64,000 nucleotides of DNA from Photobacterium sp. SKA34 (lineage in GTDB: Bacteria > Pseudomonadota > Gammaproteobacteria > Enterobacterales > Vibrionaceae), in assembly GCF_000153325.1 (NCBI RefSeq), contig NZ_CH724144.1, positions 423,598 through 487,597 of the forward strand. Direction: 5' to 3'. The position numbers and the translations under genes are program-made. The notes under the pieces are model-generated. The model saw nothing but the letters and a program-made list of their open reading frames with translations, did no database searches and was not told where the DNA came from. Below are positions 7,641 through 16,543 of this stretch, piece by piece; positions within the stretch are counted from its first letter, which is position 1, and each line of letters opens with the position of its first letter.

Positions 7641-9080
7641 TTATGCGATTAATTGGTTCATAGCTTTTTTAATACCATATTGCTTAATATTGCTTATATG
7701 GGATGAAACGGTTTCAGTTAGCTTTGGTATGCTATTTAAATCTTTTCCCCAATGTTCAGTCATACCAAGAACATTCATTGTTAATTGTTGAATATTAGAT
7801 TCATATAGAGGTTGCCACTCTTTGAAATTATTAAGTATTTTTAAATCATCATTTAGTTCATAGGTTTCATTTTCACGAGTTCCTTGATAGAAACAAATAA
7901 GTGCAGCTAATGAAAAGGAAATGCATGCAGGGGCTTGATGATAAGTTTTACTATATGAGATCAACTGTGGTAGAACTCGAGCCTTAAATTTGGCAAATGA
8001 GTTCAAAGAAATACTCAATAAGTTATGTTGAATGTATGGATTTTTGAAGCGGCTAATCACTGAGTTATAGAAATCAAGTAATTCTTCTTGCGGCATTTTA
8101 ATCATTGGTATGACTTCATGGCGAATAAGATTATCAACAAATGATTGAATACATTCATCTTCAATAGATTCTCTAACAGTATCAAATCCTGATAAGTACG
8201 CGACAGGAACCATTGAGGTATGTGCGCCATTTAAAATAGCAACTTTTCGCTCTTTGTAGCTTTTTATATCGTCAACAACTTTAATGTTCAGTGGATATTG
8301 ATCTAGCTTTAATTTATCTTTAAGCCAATCAGGCCCTTGAATAACAAATAAATAAAAATGCTCTGCTGTAACGAGAAAATTATCTTGATATCCTAAAGAT
8401 GATTCTATTTGTTGTATTTCATCTTTAGGGTAGCCTGTTACAATTCTATCAACAAGGGTAGAGCAAAATGTATTTGCTTCATTGATCCATTTTTGGAATT
8501 GATGCCCTAGATCCCAAAGGTAGATATATTGTTCAATGCATTTTTTTAACTCTTCTCCGTTATAGTCAATGAGTTCGCAAGGAAGAAATATAAGCCCTTT
8601 ATTGATATCACCACTAAATGTAGTAAAACGATGCAAAAGAAATTGTGTAAGTTTACCTGGAAAAGTTGAAGCTGGTTGGTCATGAAGTTTATCAGTATCA
8701 TTAAATTTGATACCAGCTTCGGTTGTATTTGAAATAACCCATTCTAAATCTGGGTTTTCTGCTTCTAGTAGATACTCGTCAAACTCTTGATAAGCGAATA
8801 CTTCTTTATTAACAGATTGTATTACTCTTGTTGTTGACTCCTTTTCTCCTTTTTCATTAAGTCCTCTAATTAGAGTTGTATATAATCCATCTTGATTGTC
8901 TAGTTTTGGATGCAAGCTATTAATTGGTCTTATTATTGTAATGCCGGTATTAAAGTCGGTATGCTCATTAAGTAAATCAAATTGCCAGTCAATAAATGCT
9001 CTTAAAAAATTACCTTCACCAAATTGTATTGCTTTTGTTGGGTAGTTCTTTCGTGGGTATGATGCATTATTTAATATCAT
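7641..9080 (-). CDS. uxaB: Tagaturonate reductase (altronate oxidoreductase)
   Basis: A 479-residue polyol dehydrogenase, close to the 483 residues of E. coli UxaB, which reduces D-tagaturonate to D-altronate with NADH. Visible are the N-terminal nucleotide-binding region QFGEGNFLRAFIDW near residues 19-32, the motif SNTTEAGI, and the catalytic helix with the Lys-x-x-x-Asn-x-x-His pattern KVAILNGAHTSMVP near 280. It heads the minus-strand unit uxaB-AKR-lactonase and is divergent from uxaA. The gene is notably AT-rich with many AAT, ATT and TTA codons. The ribosome binding site AAGAGT is weak. Confidence 0.9.
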   Translation of the reverse strand: MILNNASYPRKNYPTKAIQFGEGNFLRAFIDWQFDLLNEHTDFNTGITIIRPINSLHPKLDNQDGLYTTLIRGLNEKGEKESTTRVIQSVNKEVFAYQEFDEYLLEAENPDLEWVISNTTEAGIKFNDTDKLHDQPASTFPGKLTQFLLHRFTTFSGDINKGLIFLPCELIDYNGEELKKCIEQYIYLWDLGHQFQKWINEANTFCSTLVDRIVTGYPKDEIQQIESSLGYQDNFLVTAEHFYLFVIQGPDWLKDKLKLDQYPLNIKVVDDIKSYKERKVAILNGAHTSMVPVAYLSGFDTVRESIEDECIQSFVDNLIRHEVIPMIKMPQEELLDFYNSVISRFKNPYIQHNLLSISLNSFAKFKARVLPQLISYSKTYHQAPACISFSLAALICFYQGTRENETYELNDDLKILNNFKEWQPLYESNIQQLTMNVLGMTEHWGKDLNSIPKLTETVSSHISNIKQYGIKKAMNQLIA

Positions 9081-9335
9081 AAATTTACTCTTATATTTAA
9101 AATTATTATTAGCTGTCAGGCGAGGTAAACTATGTGATGAATATACCTATGAAAAAACACCTTTTTATCTGTATGGTTATTTAATGTGTTAGTATTCATT
9201 TTTTTCGGATTTTTATCGGTATTTAATGAGAGTATTGAAGTAATATCGAGGATAATTACAATAAGTATTGATCTATATAATAAGCATTAATAAGATGTGA
9301 TTGTCAGGTGGGGGCTTTAATAAGAGGCCATTACA
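9081..9335. promoter_or_regulatory. Divergent regulatory region between uxaB and uxaA
   Basis: A 255-base AT-rich region must hold promoters for both the uxaB and uxaA units. The short sequence TGTCAGGCGAGG near 9115 and TGTCAGGTGGGG near 9303 are similar to each other and could be half-sites, but no convincing palindromic GntR-type operator or CRP site is visible. A GGGGG-containing segment and AAGAGG stand shortly before the uxaA start. Confidence 0.4.
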
Positions 9336-10823
9336 GTGAATACAGTTTACAAAATTAGTGATAAAGACAATGTTGTTATTGCATTAAAGAACTTTAAATG
9401 TGGTGAATTATTTACTATTGGAAATGATAGTATTGAAATAAAAGAGCCTATTGATAAAGGTAATAAAATTGCCTTAACTGATATTAAAAATAGTGAATTA
9501 ATTACAAAATATGGCTTTTCAATTGGTCATGCTACTGAAGATATAAAGCAAGGTTTTTTAGTTCACACCCATAATATAAAAACGAATCTATCTGATACGA
9601 TTGATTATACTTATACACCTAAAATTATGAAAGAACATGTTTCTCTTTCTGAAAGAGAAATTAATGTTTATCAAAGAATTAATGGTGATGTCGCAATAAG
9701 AAATGAAATATGGGTAATACCAACGGTTGGTTGTGTAAATGGTATTTCAGAGCAGATTGTTAATGAATTTAAAAAAAGAAATACACTAGATGATATTGAT
9801 GGTGTTTTTGTTTTCAAGCATCAATTTGGTTGCTCTCAACTTGGTGGTGATCATGAAAATACTAAATTGATTTTAGGCGATCTCGTTAAACATCCAAATG
9901 CTGGTGGGTGTTTAGTTGTTGGGTTAGGCTGTGAAAATAATCAAATTTCTGCATTCAAAGAAAGTTTGAATGATTATGATGAAAGCAGAGTGATGTTTTT
10001 AAACTCTCAAGATGTTGAAGATGAGATAGAAAACGGCGTTAAAAAATTAGAAGTTATTTATCAATCAGTTCGAACTGATAAAAGACAGAAAATGCCAATC
10101 GGTAAGTTAAAAATTGGTTTAGAGTGTGGTGGTTCGGATGGTTTTTCTGGTTTGACGGCGAATCCATTACTCGGTAAGTTTTCTGATTACATCATTAATT
10201 ATGGTGGTACATCTGTGTTAACTGAAGTACCTGAAATGTTTGGCGCTGAGCATCTTTTATTTGAACGATGTAATGATAAAAAGACGTTTGATAAAGCGGT
10301 GAATATGGTGAATGATTTTAAACAGTACTTTATTGATCATAATCAGCCAATCTATGAAAATCCATCTCCTGGTAATAAAAAGGGTGGGATCTCAACATTA
10401 GAAGATAAATCACTGGGCTGTACTCAAAAATCAGGTTCGTCTAGTGTTATTGATGTTTTAAAGTATGGAGAAAAAATAAAGCAAAACGGCTTATTGTTAT
10501 TAAATGCGCCAGGCAATGATCCTATAGCAACAACAGCTTTATGTGCGAGTGGATGTCATATTGTGTTATTCACAACAGGTAGAGGGACCCCTTATGGTGG
10601 GGTTGTACCTACAATAAAAGTGTCATCGAATAATACATTAGCCGAAAAGAAAAAAAATTGGATTGATTTTAATGCTGGCAAGCTTTTGACAGGTACTTCT
10701 ATGGAAGATTTATTAGAAGAATTTGTTGATAGTATTGTCGCTGTTGCTAATGGTGAGTTGACGTGTAATGAAAAAAACAATATGCGTGAAATTGCTATAT
10801 TTAAATCAGGTGTAACACTTTAA
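9336..10823 (+). CDS. uxaA: Altronate dehydratase
   Basis: A 495-residue protein, the same length as E. coli UxaA, which removes water from D-altronate to give 2-keto-3-deoxy-D-gluconate. The N-terminal SAF domain (about 1-95) contains GFSIGHATEDIKQGFLVHTHN; the catalytic part has VIPTVGCVNG, HQFGCSQLGGDHENT, GLECGGSDGFSGLTANP, and GGISTLEDKSLGCTQKSG, with conserved cysteines that could bind iron. The start codon read here is a GTG at 9336 (frame begins GTG AAT ACA), preceded by AAGAGG. It is transcribed alone toward its own terminator and is as AT-rich as uxaB. UxaA and UxaB link LgoD product tagaturonate to KdgK. Confidence 0.92.
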   Translation: MNTVYKISDKDNVVIALKNFKCGELFTIGNDSIEIKEPIDKGNKIALTDIKNSELITKYGFSIGHATEDIKQGFLVHTHNIKTNLSDTIDYTYTPKIMKEHVSLSEREINVYQRINGDVAIRNEIWVIPTVGCVNGISEQIVNEFKKRNTLDDIDGVFVFKHQFGCSQLGGDHENTKLILGDLVKHPNAGGCLVVGLGCENNQISAFKESLNDYDESRVMFLNSQDVEDEIENGVKKLEVIYQSVRTDKRQKMPIGKLKIGLECGGSDGFSGLTANPLLGKFSDYIINYGGTSVLTEVPEMFGAEHLLFERCNDKKTFDKAVNMVNDFKQYFIDHNQPIYENPSPGNKKGGISTLEDKSLGCTQKSGSSSVIDVLKYGEKIKQNGLLLLNAPGNDPIATTALCASGCHIVLFTTGRGTPYGGVVPTIKVSSNNTLAEKKKNWIDFNAGKLLTGTSMEDLLEEFVDSIVAVANGELTCNEKNNMREIAIFKSGVTL

Positions 10824-10829
10824 ATAACG

Positions 10830-10857
10830 AGCAGCACCGAACGGTGCTGCTTTTTTA
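10830..10857 (+). terminator. Terminator after uxaA
   Basis: AGCAGCACCG-AA-CGGTGCTGCT is a strong GC-rich stem followed by T6 on the plus strand. It overlaps the stop codon of the convergent regulator gene at 10855. Confidence 0.9.
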
Positions 10858-11757
10858 TTTTTCAATTAGACTATTTTCAAAAGATTTTTTAGCTGTCTTT
10901 AAATGAAGATCTAATTCATCTTTTGCTTCTAAGTAATTACCAGATAACATTTTACACAATATCGATATATGTTCCGAAATGGCTATTTGATTTCTATTTC
11001 TTAAGTCGTGGTCATCCCATTGATACTGCAAATGAAATATCATAGATATAGTCTCAAAATACTCATCCATAAAAACATTATCACTAGCAGATAAAATAAG
11101 TTTATGAAACTCTCTATCTATGTTTGAAAACTCTCTATAATCATTTAATATTTTTTTATCGAAGTTCTTATGCTGCTCTAATAAATACTTTGCTTGTGCC
11201 CAGCGAATATCATTTTGAGGTAGTTGCATAAAGCTTTTTATTGAATGGTTCTCAATTAACAATCTTAAATCATATAATTTGTTTACATAATTAACATCAA
11301 TTGGAGTCATTTCCCATAGCCCATGCTCTTGAAGTGTTAGTATCTTAAAACGAGAAAGAATAATTAATTGTTCATGAACTTCTTTGACACTTATTCCAAT
11401 TTCAGAAGCAAGCTCTCTTTCGGTGAAAAGGTCTCCTGGCTGTATTTTCTTACTATTAACAGCATAATTAAGGTATTTTTCAACAAGCTCTTTGGGTTGT
11501 TTTATTCTTGTTTTTCTTACTTTCTTATATTTATCATTACTATCCGGTGTTCTTGATAAGACAATGCCATCGTTGGTTTCTAGAAGTAAATTTTTATCTA
11601 TAAATTCATTTATTATATTTCTAATTGTCGTTCTACTCACACTATAAAGATCTGCAAGAATTGTTTGTGATGGTAATGGGGACTCGATATTTCCCTGACT
11701 TAAATCATCTATGATTTGATTAGCTATGAGTTTTCGCAAATTTTTACTTCGTGACAT
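10855..11757 (-). CDS. GntR-family regulator with two winged-helix domains and an FCD domain (LgoR-like)
   Basis: A 300-residue regulator. The first winged helix (about 1-65) reads LPSQTILADLYSVSRTTIRNIINEF; a second one (about 85-150) reads GDLFTERELASEIGISVKEVHEQLIIL; then an all-helical FCD ligand-binding domain (about 155-295) carries DREFHKLIL, EHISIL and HLKTAKKSF with the His/Asp residues used to bind a metal in FCD proteins. Ordinary FadR/UxuR-type members have one winged helix and about 230-260 residues. E. coli LgoR, the L-galactonate regulator, is of similar length (about 300). It is divergent from lgoD, so it probably represses the whole island until an intermediate binds. The start follows GGAGGAGAA, a strong ribosome binding site. 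Confidence 0.85.
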   Translation of the reverse strand: MSRSKNLRKLIANQIIDDLSQGNIESPLPSQTILADLYSVSRTTIRNIINEFIDKNLLLETNDGIVLSRTPDSNDKYKKVRKTRIKQPKELVEKYLNYAVNSKKIQPGDLFTERELASEIGISVKEVHEQLIILSRFKILTLQEHGLWEMTPIDVNYVNKLYDLRLLIENHSIKSFMQLPQNDIRWAQAKYLLEQHKNFDKKILNDYREFSNIDREFHKLILSASDNVFMDEYFETISMIFHLQYQWDDHDLRNRNQIAISEHISILCKMLSGNYLEAKDELDLHLKTAKKSFENSLIEK

Positions 11758-11893
11758 GTTTTCTCCTCCTGCTATATATAAAAAACCATTTAACGACTAA
11801 AAAAAAGGATTGCTGTCACACTAATTATTTATTTTAAAAATATGTGAAGTTTAAAGGTCGATAATGTTCTCAATTTAATGAGGAGCACCTGCT

Positions 11894-12901
11894 ATGAAAA
11901 CTTTAGTTGTTGAAAAACCATATACCTTCAAATATGAAGAAACTAATATTCAAAAGCCGGGGTTAAATACCGTAACCTTGCGTGTTTTAGCTGTCGGTAT
12001 TTGTGGTACAGATATTCATGCTTATACAGGGAATCAACCTTTTTTTACATACCCTAGAGTATTAGGCCACGAAGTTTGTGGTGAAATTACTGAAGTAGGT
12101 GAAAATGTAACACAATGGAAAAAAGGTGACCGTGTTGCCTTAATTCCATATGTATCATGCCAAGTTTGTCCATCCTGTCAAAGTGGCCGTCCTAACTGTT
12201 GTGAAAATATTTCGGTTATCGGCGTTCATGAAAATGGTGGTTTTTGTGAGTATTTAAATGTCCCTGCATCACAATTACTTTCAGTTACTGATGTTGAACC
12301 GTCCACAGCTGCTCTCATAGAACCATTTGCGATCAGTGCCCATGCTGTCAGACGTGCAAATGTGCAAAAAGGTCAAGATATTCTTGTGGTTGGTGCTGGA
12401 CCAATTGGACTTGGGGCTGCGGCTATTGCCAAAAGTGATGGTGCAAATGTTATCGTCGCTGATACTTCTGAAGAACGTCGTATGCACATTGAAAAAGTTG
12501 TCGGCGTGAAAGCAATTGCCCCTGATGAAGAGGCGGTTAGAGAGTGTTTTTCAGGCGCTCTGGCATTGACTGTCATTGATGCTACTGGTAATGCTAATGC
12601 GATGAATAACGCTGTTAACCTGATTCGTAATGGCGGCACGATTGTATATGTTGGTTTGCATAAAGGTAACTTAGAAATTAGTGATCCAGACTTCCATAAA
12701 AAAGAAACCACATTAATGGGAAGTCGTAATGCGACACTTGAAGACTTTGAAAAAGTGGCCCGTTTAATGTCGAGTAAAGACATCTCAGCAGAAATGATGT
12801 TGACTCATAGCTTTATGTTTTCTGAGTTGGCTGAAATTTATCAAGAACAAGTTATTGATAACAAGCAATTATTGAAAGCTGTTATTTTAATGTCAGAGTA
12901 A
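11894..12901 (+). CDS. lgoD: L-galactonate 5-dehydrogenase (LgoD-like zinc alcohol dehydrogenase)
   Basis: A 335-residue zinc-dependent medium-chain dehydrogenase that should oxidise L-galactonate to D-tagaturonate with NAD. It matches remembered E. coli LgoD (YjjN) over its length, for example YPRVLGHEVCGEI, VIPYVSCQVCPSCQSGR, NISVIGVHENGGF, ALIEPFAISAHAVRR, VVGAGPIGLGAAAIAK, and FHKKETTLMGSRNATLEDF. The catalytic zinc ligands lie in GICGTDIH and GHE; four structural-zinc cysteines are present. A strong GAGGAG site precedes the ATG. It heads the plus-strand unit lgoD-kdgK-kdgA and is less AT-rich than uxaA and the regulator. Confidence 0.9.
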   Translation: MKTLVVEKPYTFKYEETNIQKPGLNTVTLRVLAVGICGTDIHAYTGNQPFFTYPRVLGHEVCGEITEVGENVTQWKKGDRVALIPYVSCQVCPSCQSGRPNCCENISVIGVHENGGFCEYLNVPASQLLSVTDVEPSTAALIEPFAISAHAVRRANVQKGQDILVVGAGPIGLGAAAIAKSDGANVIVADTSEERRMHIEKVVGVKAIAPDEEAVRECFSGALALTVIDATGNANAMNNAVNLIRNGGTIVYVGLHKGNLEISDPDFHKKETTLMGSRNATLEDFEKVARLMSSKDISAEMMLTHSFMFSELAEIYQEQVIDNKQLLKAVILMSE

Positions 12902-12916
12902 TTCGAGGTAATGATA

Positions 12917-13852
12917 ATGGCAGATATCACCATTAGCGTTATTGGAGAATGTATGGTTGAGCTCCAAAAGTCGGGGGATTTATATAAACCTAACTTTGGT
13001 GGCGATACCTTAAATACAGCCTTGTATCTCGCTCGTTTAGTTGATGGAAAAAATATCAGTATTAATTATGTTACTGGTATTGGTGAAGATATTTTTAGTC
13101 AGAAAATGGTTAAAGCTTGGCAAGCTGAAAACATTAACACTGATTTAGTACATACCTCAGCAACTAAAAATGCTGGTTTATATGTAATTGATACGGATTC
13201 TGATGGCGAGCGTAGTTTCCATTATTGGCGAAGTGATTCTGCCGCGCGATATTGGTTACAAGATGTCAGTATGTCAGATTTAGTCAGTAAGCTCAGCCAA
13301 AGCCAGTGGATTTATTTAAGTGGTATCAGCTTAGCGATATTGCCCCAAAAAGCGCTTGAAATTTTGTTTGATGTTTTACATGAATGCCATCGACAAGGAA
13401 CTAAGATTGCTTTTGATAACAACTATCGAGCAAATTTGTGGTCTTCGAAAGAGGAAGCTCAATCTGCTTATCGCCGTATATTAAAGATGACAGATCTTGC
13501 TTTTTTAACTTTCGATGATGAGCAAGCATTGTTTGGTGATGCAAGCGAATCACAATCAATAGAACGAGCGCAAACAATGGGAATTGATGAGATCGTTATC
13601 AAGCGAGGTAGTCAAGCTTGTTTTGTTGTTAAAGATGACCACCTTCATGAGGTCCCTGCTAGACATATCTCAAATATCATTGATACAACGGCTGCTGGTG
13701 ACTCGTTTAGTGCGGGTTATATGGCAAGTCGATTGATAGAATGTGATGCACCAAAAGCTGCTGCAATGGGGCACTTACTTGCAGGCACTGTTATTCAATA
13801 TCCCGGTGCCATCATTCCGTTAGATGTAATGCCACAACTCAATGATAATTAG
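12917..13852 (+). CDS. kdgK: 2-keto-3-deoxygluconate kinase
   Basis: A PfkB-family sugar kinase of 311 residues that phosphorylates KDG to KDPG with ATP. Visible are the start VIGECMVEL, the substrate motif FGGDTLNTALYLARL, the YWRSDSAARY segment specific to KDG kinases, FDNNYRANLW, and the C-terminal PfkB signature DTTAAGDSFSAGY with the catalytic Asp. An ATG also occurs at 12911, but GAGGT at 12905-12909 is one base from it and seven bases from the ATG at 12917, so the latter is chosen. It follows lgoD by 15 bases. Confidence 0.92.
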   Translation: MADITISVIGECMVELQKSGDLYKPNFGGDTLNTALYLARLVDGKNISINYVTGIGEDIFSQKMVKAWQAENINTDLVHTSATKNAGLYVIDTDSDGERSFHYWRSDSAARYWLQDVSMSDLVSKLSQSQWIYLSGISLAILPQKALEILFDVLHECHRQGTKIAFDNNYRANLWSSKEEAQSAYRRILKMTDLAFLTFDDEQALFGDASESQSIERAQTMGIDEIVIKRGSQACFVVKDDHLHEVPARHISNIIDTTAAGDSFSAGYMASRLIECDAPKAAAMGHLLAGTVIQYPGAIIPLDVMPQLNDN

Positions 13853-13860
13853 GAATAAAT

Positions 13861-14493
13861 ATGAATTTACTTGAAAAGCTACAAACGATGAAAGTTGTGC
13901 CCGTTATCGCAATGGAAAATGCAAGTAATGCAGCAAAGCTTGCAAAAGTTCTGGTAGAGAATGGACTCCCATGTGCAGAGGTTACCTTTCGAACACCCGC
14001 CGCAAAAGAAGCAATTATTAATATGCGTAAGGCATATCCAGATATGCTATTGGGAGCGGGGACAGTTTTAACAACAAAACACGTCGATGATGCGATTGAA
14101 GCTGGCGTAGATTTTATCGTTAGCCCTGGATTTAATCCAAACATTGTTAAATACAGTCAACAACGCAAGGTCAAAATTATTCCTGGAGTTAATAACCCAA
14201 GCTTGGTGGAACAAGCTTTGGAGATGGGAATTGATACACTGAAGTTCTTTCCTGCGGAGCCATCTGGTGGTGTTGCGATGCTAAAATCGTTAAGCGCAGT
14301 TTATCCTGTTAACTTTATGCCTACTGGTGGCGTTAATGAGGCTAACATAAATAATTATCTTACTTTACCTTCGGTACTTGCTTGTGGTGGTACTTGGATG
14401 GTCCCTAATGCTTTGATTGAAAATGAGCAGTGGGAAGATATAGCCGTTTTAGTAAGGACTGTTGTAGAACAACTTCGTAAAACAGTTGTTTAA
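13861..14493 (+). CDS. eda: KDPG/KHG aldolase
   Basis: A 210-residue class I aldolase that splits KDPG into pyruvate and glyceraldehyde 3-phosphate. The catalytic Glu lies in CAEVTFRTPAA near residue 40, the Schiff-base Lys in LKFFPAEPSGG near 130, and the phosphate-binding GAGTV and PTGGV motifs are present. It overlaps nothing but follows kdgK by 8 bases and ends the plus-strand unit, completing the pathway in the island. This might be a pathway-specific paralogue (kdgA) beside a chromosomal eda elsewhere; that cannot be seen here. Confidence 0.92.
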   Translation: MNLLEKLQTMKVVPVIAMENASNAAKLAKVLVENGLPCAEVTFRTPAAKEAIINMRKAYPDMLLGAGTVLTTKHVDDAIEAGVDFIVSPGFNPNIVKYSQQRKVKIIPGVNNPSLVEQALEMGIDTLKFFPAEPSGGVAMLKSLSAVYPVNFMPTGGVNEANINNYLTLPSVLACGGTWMVPNALIENEQWEDIAVLVRTVVEQLRKTVV

Positions 14494-14500
14494 CAATGAA

Positions 14501-14527
14501 AAAGTCAGGTTCATTGAACCTGACTTT
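14501..14527. terminator. Bidirectional terminator between eda and yciA
   Basis: AAAGTCAGGTTCA and TGAACCTGACTTT form a near-perfect inverted repeat with a single central base; the minus-strand side is followed by more T (GACTTTTTCATTG). It sits between convergent genes and marks the right edge of the sugar island. Confidence 0.85.
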
Positions 14528-14532
14528 GCTTA

Positions 14533-14934
14533 TTACGAGTTTTTTTGAATTGGGCGAGGGCGGCCTTCACTATTAATAGCAACATAATTAAATGTTGCTT
14601 CGCATACACGGTATCTATCACCGACAGCCTCAACATCGACAGGCTTAACCCATACTTCAAGACCGACACTCATCGATGTATTACCAATACGCTTACATTC
14701 ACCGTAACAGCAAACCACGTCACCAACACCAACGGGTGCTTTAAACTCTATTTTGTCAACAGAGACAGTTACAACACGCCCGCCAGAAATTTCTTTAGCA
14801 AGGATCGCGCCTGCTAAGTCCAATTGGGACATGATCCAACCACCAAATATATCACCGTTGGCGTTGGTGTCGGCTGGCATGGCAAGCGTGCGAAGCAGAA
14901 GCTGTCCACGAGGGATATTATTTTCAGTGTTCAT
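14533..14934 (-). CDS. yciA: Acyl-CoA thioesterase YciA
   Basis: A 133-residue hot-dog-fold thioesterase that hydrolyses acyl-CoAs. The family signature RTLAMPADTNANGDIFGGWIM with the catalytic Asp lies at residues 15-35, followed by QLDLAGAILA and VSVDKIEFKAPVGVGD. It follows yciB by 11 bases on the minus strand and is likely co-transcribed with it. Confidence 0.93.
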   Translation of the reverse strand: MNTENNIPRGQLLLRTLAMPADTNANGDIFGGWIMSQLDLAGAILAKEISGGRVVTVSVDKIEFKAPVGVGDVVCCYGECKRIGNTSMSVGLEVWVKPVDVEAVGDRYRVCEATFNYVAINSEGRPRPIQKNS

Positions 14935-14945
14935 GATTTACAACT

Positions 14946-15485
14946 TTACTGGTTATTGTCACTTTTCGGTAAGTGGCGATAAATGTAGCCACCGGTGAGG
15001 AAGGTAAAGAGCAGCGTTAATGCTAATAGCCCAAATACCTTAAAGTCTACCCATATATCTAAAGGGAAATTGAATGCAATATAGATGTTTACTATAGCGC
15101 AGACAACAAAAAACACACTCCAAGCAAGGTTAATTCGTAACCAAATTGATTCAGGTAAGGTAATTTCTTTACCTAGCATACTTTTGATCAGTGGTTTACC
15201 CATAAATTGGCTAATAAGTAATGCTAGGGCAAAGATGGCGTAGATGATGGTGACTTTCCACTTAATGAAGTTTTCGTCATGGAGGAAAATGGTTAACCCT
15301 CCAAAAACAGCCACTAATATGAAAGTAACAAGTTGCATTTTTTCGACTTTTTTATAGATAAACCAAGTCAAAGCTACCTGAACCGCTGTTGCTGCAATTA
15401 AAGCGCCTGTGGCGATAAAAATGCCACTCGTTTTGAATAAAATAAAGAAAATTATAAGGGGAATAAAATCTATTAATTGTTTCAT
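14946..15485 (-). CDS. yciB: Inner membrane-spanning protein YciB (septation protein A family)
   Basis: A 179-residue inner-membrane protein with about five hydrophobic segments, starting [18 protein letters not shown] as is typical of YciB/IspZ. The conserved [16 protein letters not shown] and the ending region GGYIYRHLP are family features. YciB is linked to cell envelope integrity and septation in Shigella and E. coli; the molecular activity is unknown. It precedes yciA in a two-gene unit. Confidence 0.93.
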   Translation of the reverse strand: MKQLIDFIPLIIFFILFKTSGIFIATGALIAATAVQVALTWFIYKKVEKMQLVTFILVAVFGGLTIFLHDENFIKWKVTIIYAIFALALLISQFMGKPLIKSMLGKEITLPESIWLRINLAWSVFFVVCAIVNIYIAFNFPLDIWVDFKVFGLLALTLLFTFLTGGYIYRHLPKSDNNQ

Positions 15486-15667
15486 TACAACAACTCATTT
15501 TTAATAATTATTGATAGTATACCTTTTTAGAATCATGAATGAAAAACGATCAAAAAAAAGCTGCTCTTCACTATTGGATGGGAGAGTAGTTTGAGCGATA
15601 TGAGCTTGGAAAAATAGACTAAGTAATATGCAGTAGAAAGAGTAATTCTGTGTAGGTAGAAATAGTT

Positions 15668-15711
15668 AAAAGCCTATCAACGAGAAAGTAACTCTCATTT
15701 GATAGGCTTTT
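15668..15711 (-). terminator. Terminator of the trp operon
   Basis: AAAAGCCTATCAA (15668-15680) pairs with TTGATAGGCTTTT (15699-15711); an inner GAGA/TCTC pair extends the structure. It stands 26 bases beyond the trpA stop at 15737. Confidence 0.88.
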
Positions 15712-15736
15712 ATTAATAAATATTTTTAAGGTTTTT

Positions 15737-16543
15737 TTAGGGTTTACTTGCCGCTTTCATCGATGAAATGAATGCAGATAATTTTTCTAACATTACGGTG
15801 TTGTTTTCAAGGTTTTGCTCGATAATTTTGACTACTGCTGAGCCTGAGATTACGCCTGCTGCACCCGCAGTGATCGCTTCTTTAACTTGCTCTGGAGAAG
15901 AAATACCAAATCCTAATATAGCAGGCGGCGCGTTATGTGCTTTAAGGCTTGAGAGCAAATGATCAATTGGCATGCCTGCTTTTGTTTCAGCGCCTGTAAC
16001 ACCTGCGCGTGACAATAGATAAGTGTAACCACCACCGAGTTCGGATACAGCTTGGAGAGTGGTTTCGTCTGCGTTAGGTGGCGCAATAAAAATAGGATGA
16101 ACACCGTATTTATTTGCTGCATCACGAAACTCTTGTGACGCATTAACGGGAACATCCGCAATTAATACTGAATCCACACCTGCTTTTGCGCATTGCTGAT
16201 AAAAGTTATCGATGCCAGCGGCAAACACAAGGTTGGCGTACATCAATAATCCGACTGGCACCTCTGGGTATTTTTGACGAATTTGTGTTAGTAATTCAAA
16301 ACACAAAGCTGGTGTGGTGCCTGATTCTAATGCGCGAATGGTTGAGCCTTGAATTGTAGGACCATCAGCGAGAGGATCTGAAAATGGAATACCTAACTCT
16401 AAAGCATCAGCGCCAGACTCAACCAATGTATCAATGATTTTCATTGATTGTTCTGGTGTCGGATCGCCAATGGTAACAAAAGGCACAAAAGCGCCTTCAT
16501 TGCGCTCAGCTAATGTGCTAAATAATTGTTGATAACGATCCAT
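15737..16543 (-). CDS. trpA: Tryptophan synthase alpha chain
   Basis: A 268-residue TIM-barrel that cleaves indole-3-glycerol phosphate to indole and G3P. The catalytic Glu and Asp lie in [19 protein letters not shown] near residues 47-64; the phosphate-binding [10 protein letters not shown] and GVISGSAVV motifs are present. Its ATG shares one base with the trpB stop (TAATG), which implies translational coupling and equal amounts of both subunits. Last gene of the trp operon. Confidence 0.97.
   Translation of the reverse strand: MDRYQQLFSTLAERNEGAFVPFVTIGDPTPEQSMKIIDTLVESGADALELGIPFSDPLADGPTIQGSTIRALESGTTPALCFELLTQIRQKYPEVPVGLLMYANLVFAAGIDNFYQQCAKAGVDSVLIADVPVNASQEFRDAANKYGVHPIFIAPPNADETTLQAVSELGGGYTYLLSRAGVTGAETKAGMPIDHLLSSLKAHNAPPAILGFGISSPEQVKEAITAGAAGVISGSAVVKIIEQNLENNTVMLEKLSAFISSMKAASKP

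Noticed and set aside
9081..9335. CRP site in the uxaB-uxaA intergenic region
   Set aside because: TGTGA half-sites occur (near 9134 and 9296) but neither has a TCACA partner at the right spacing.
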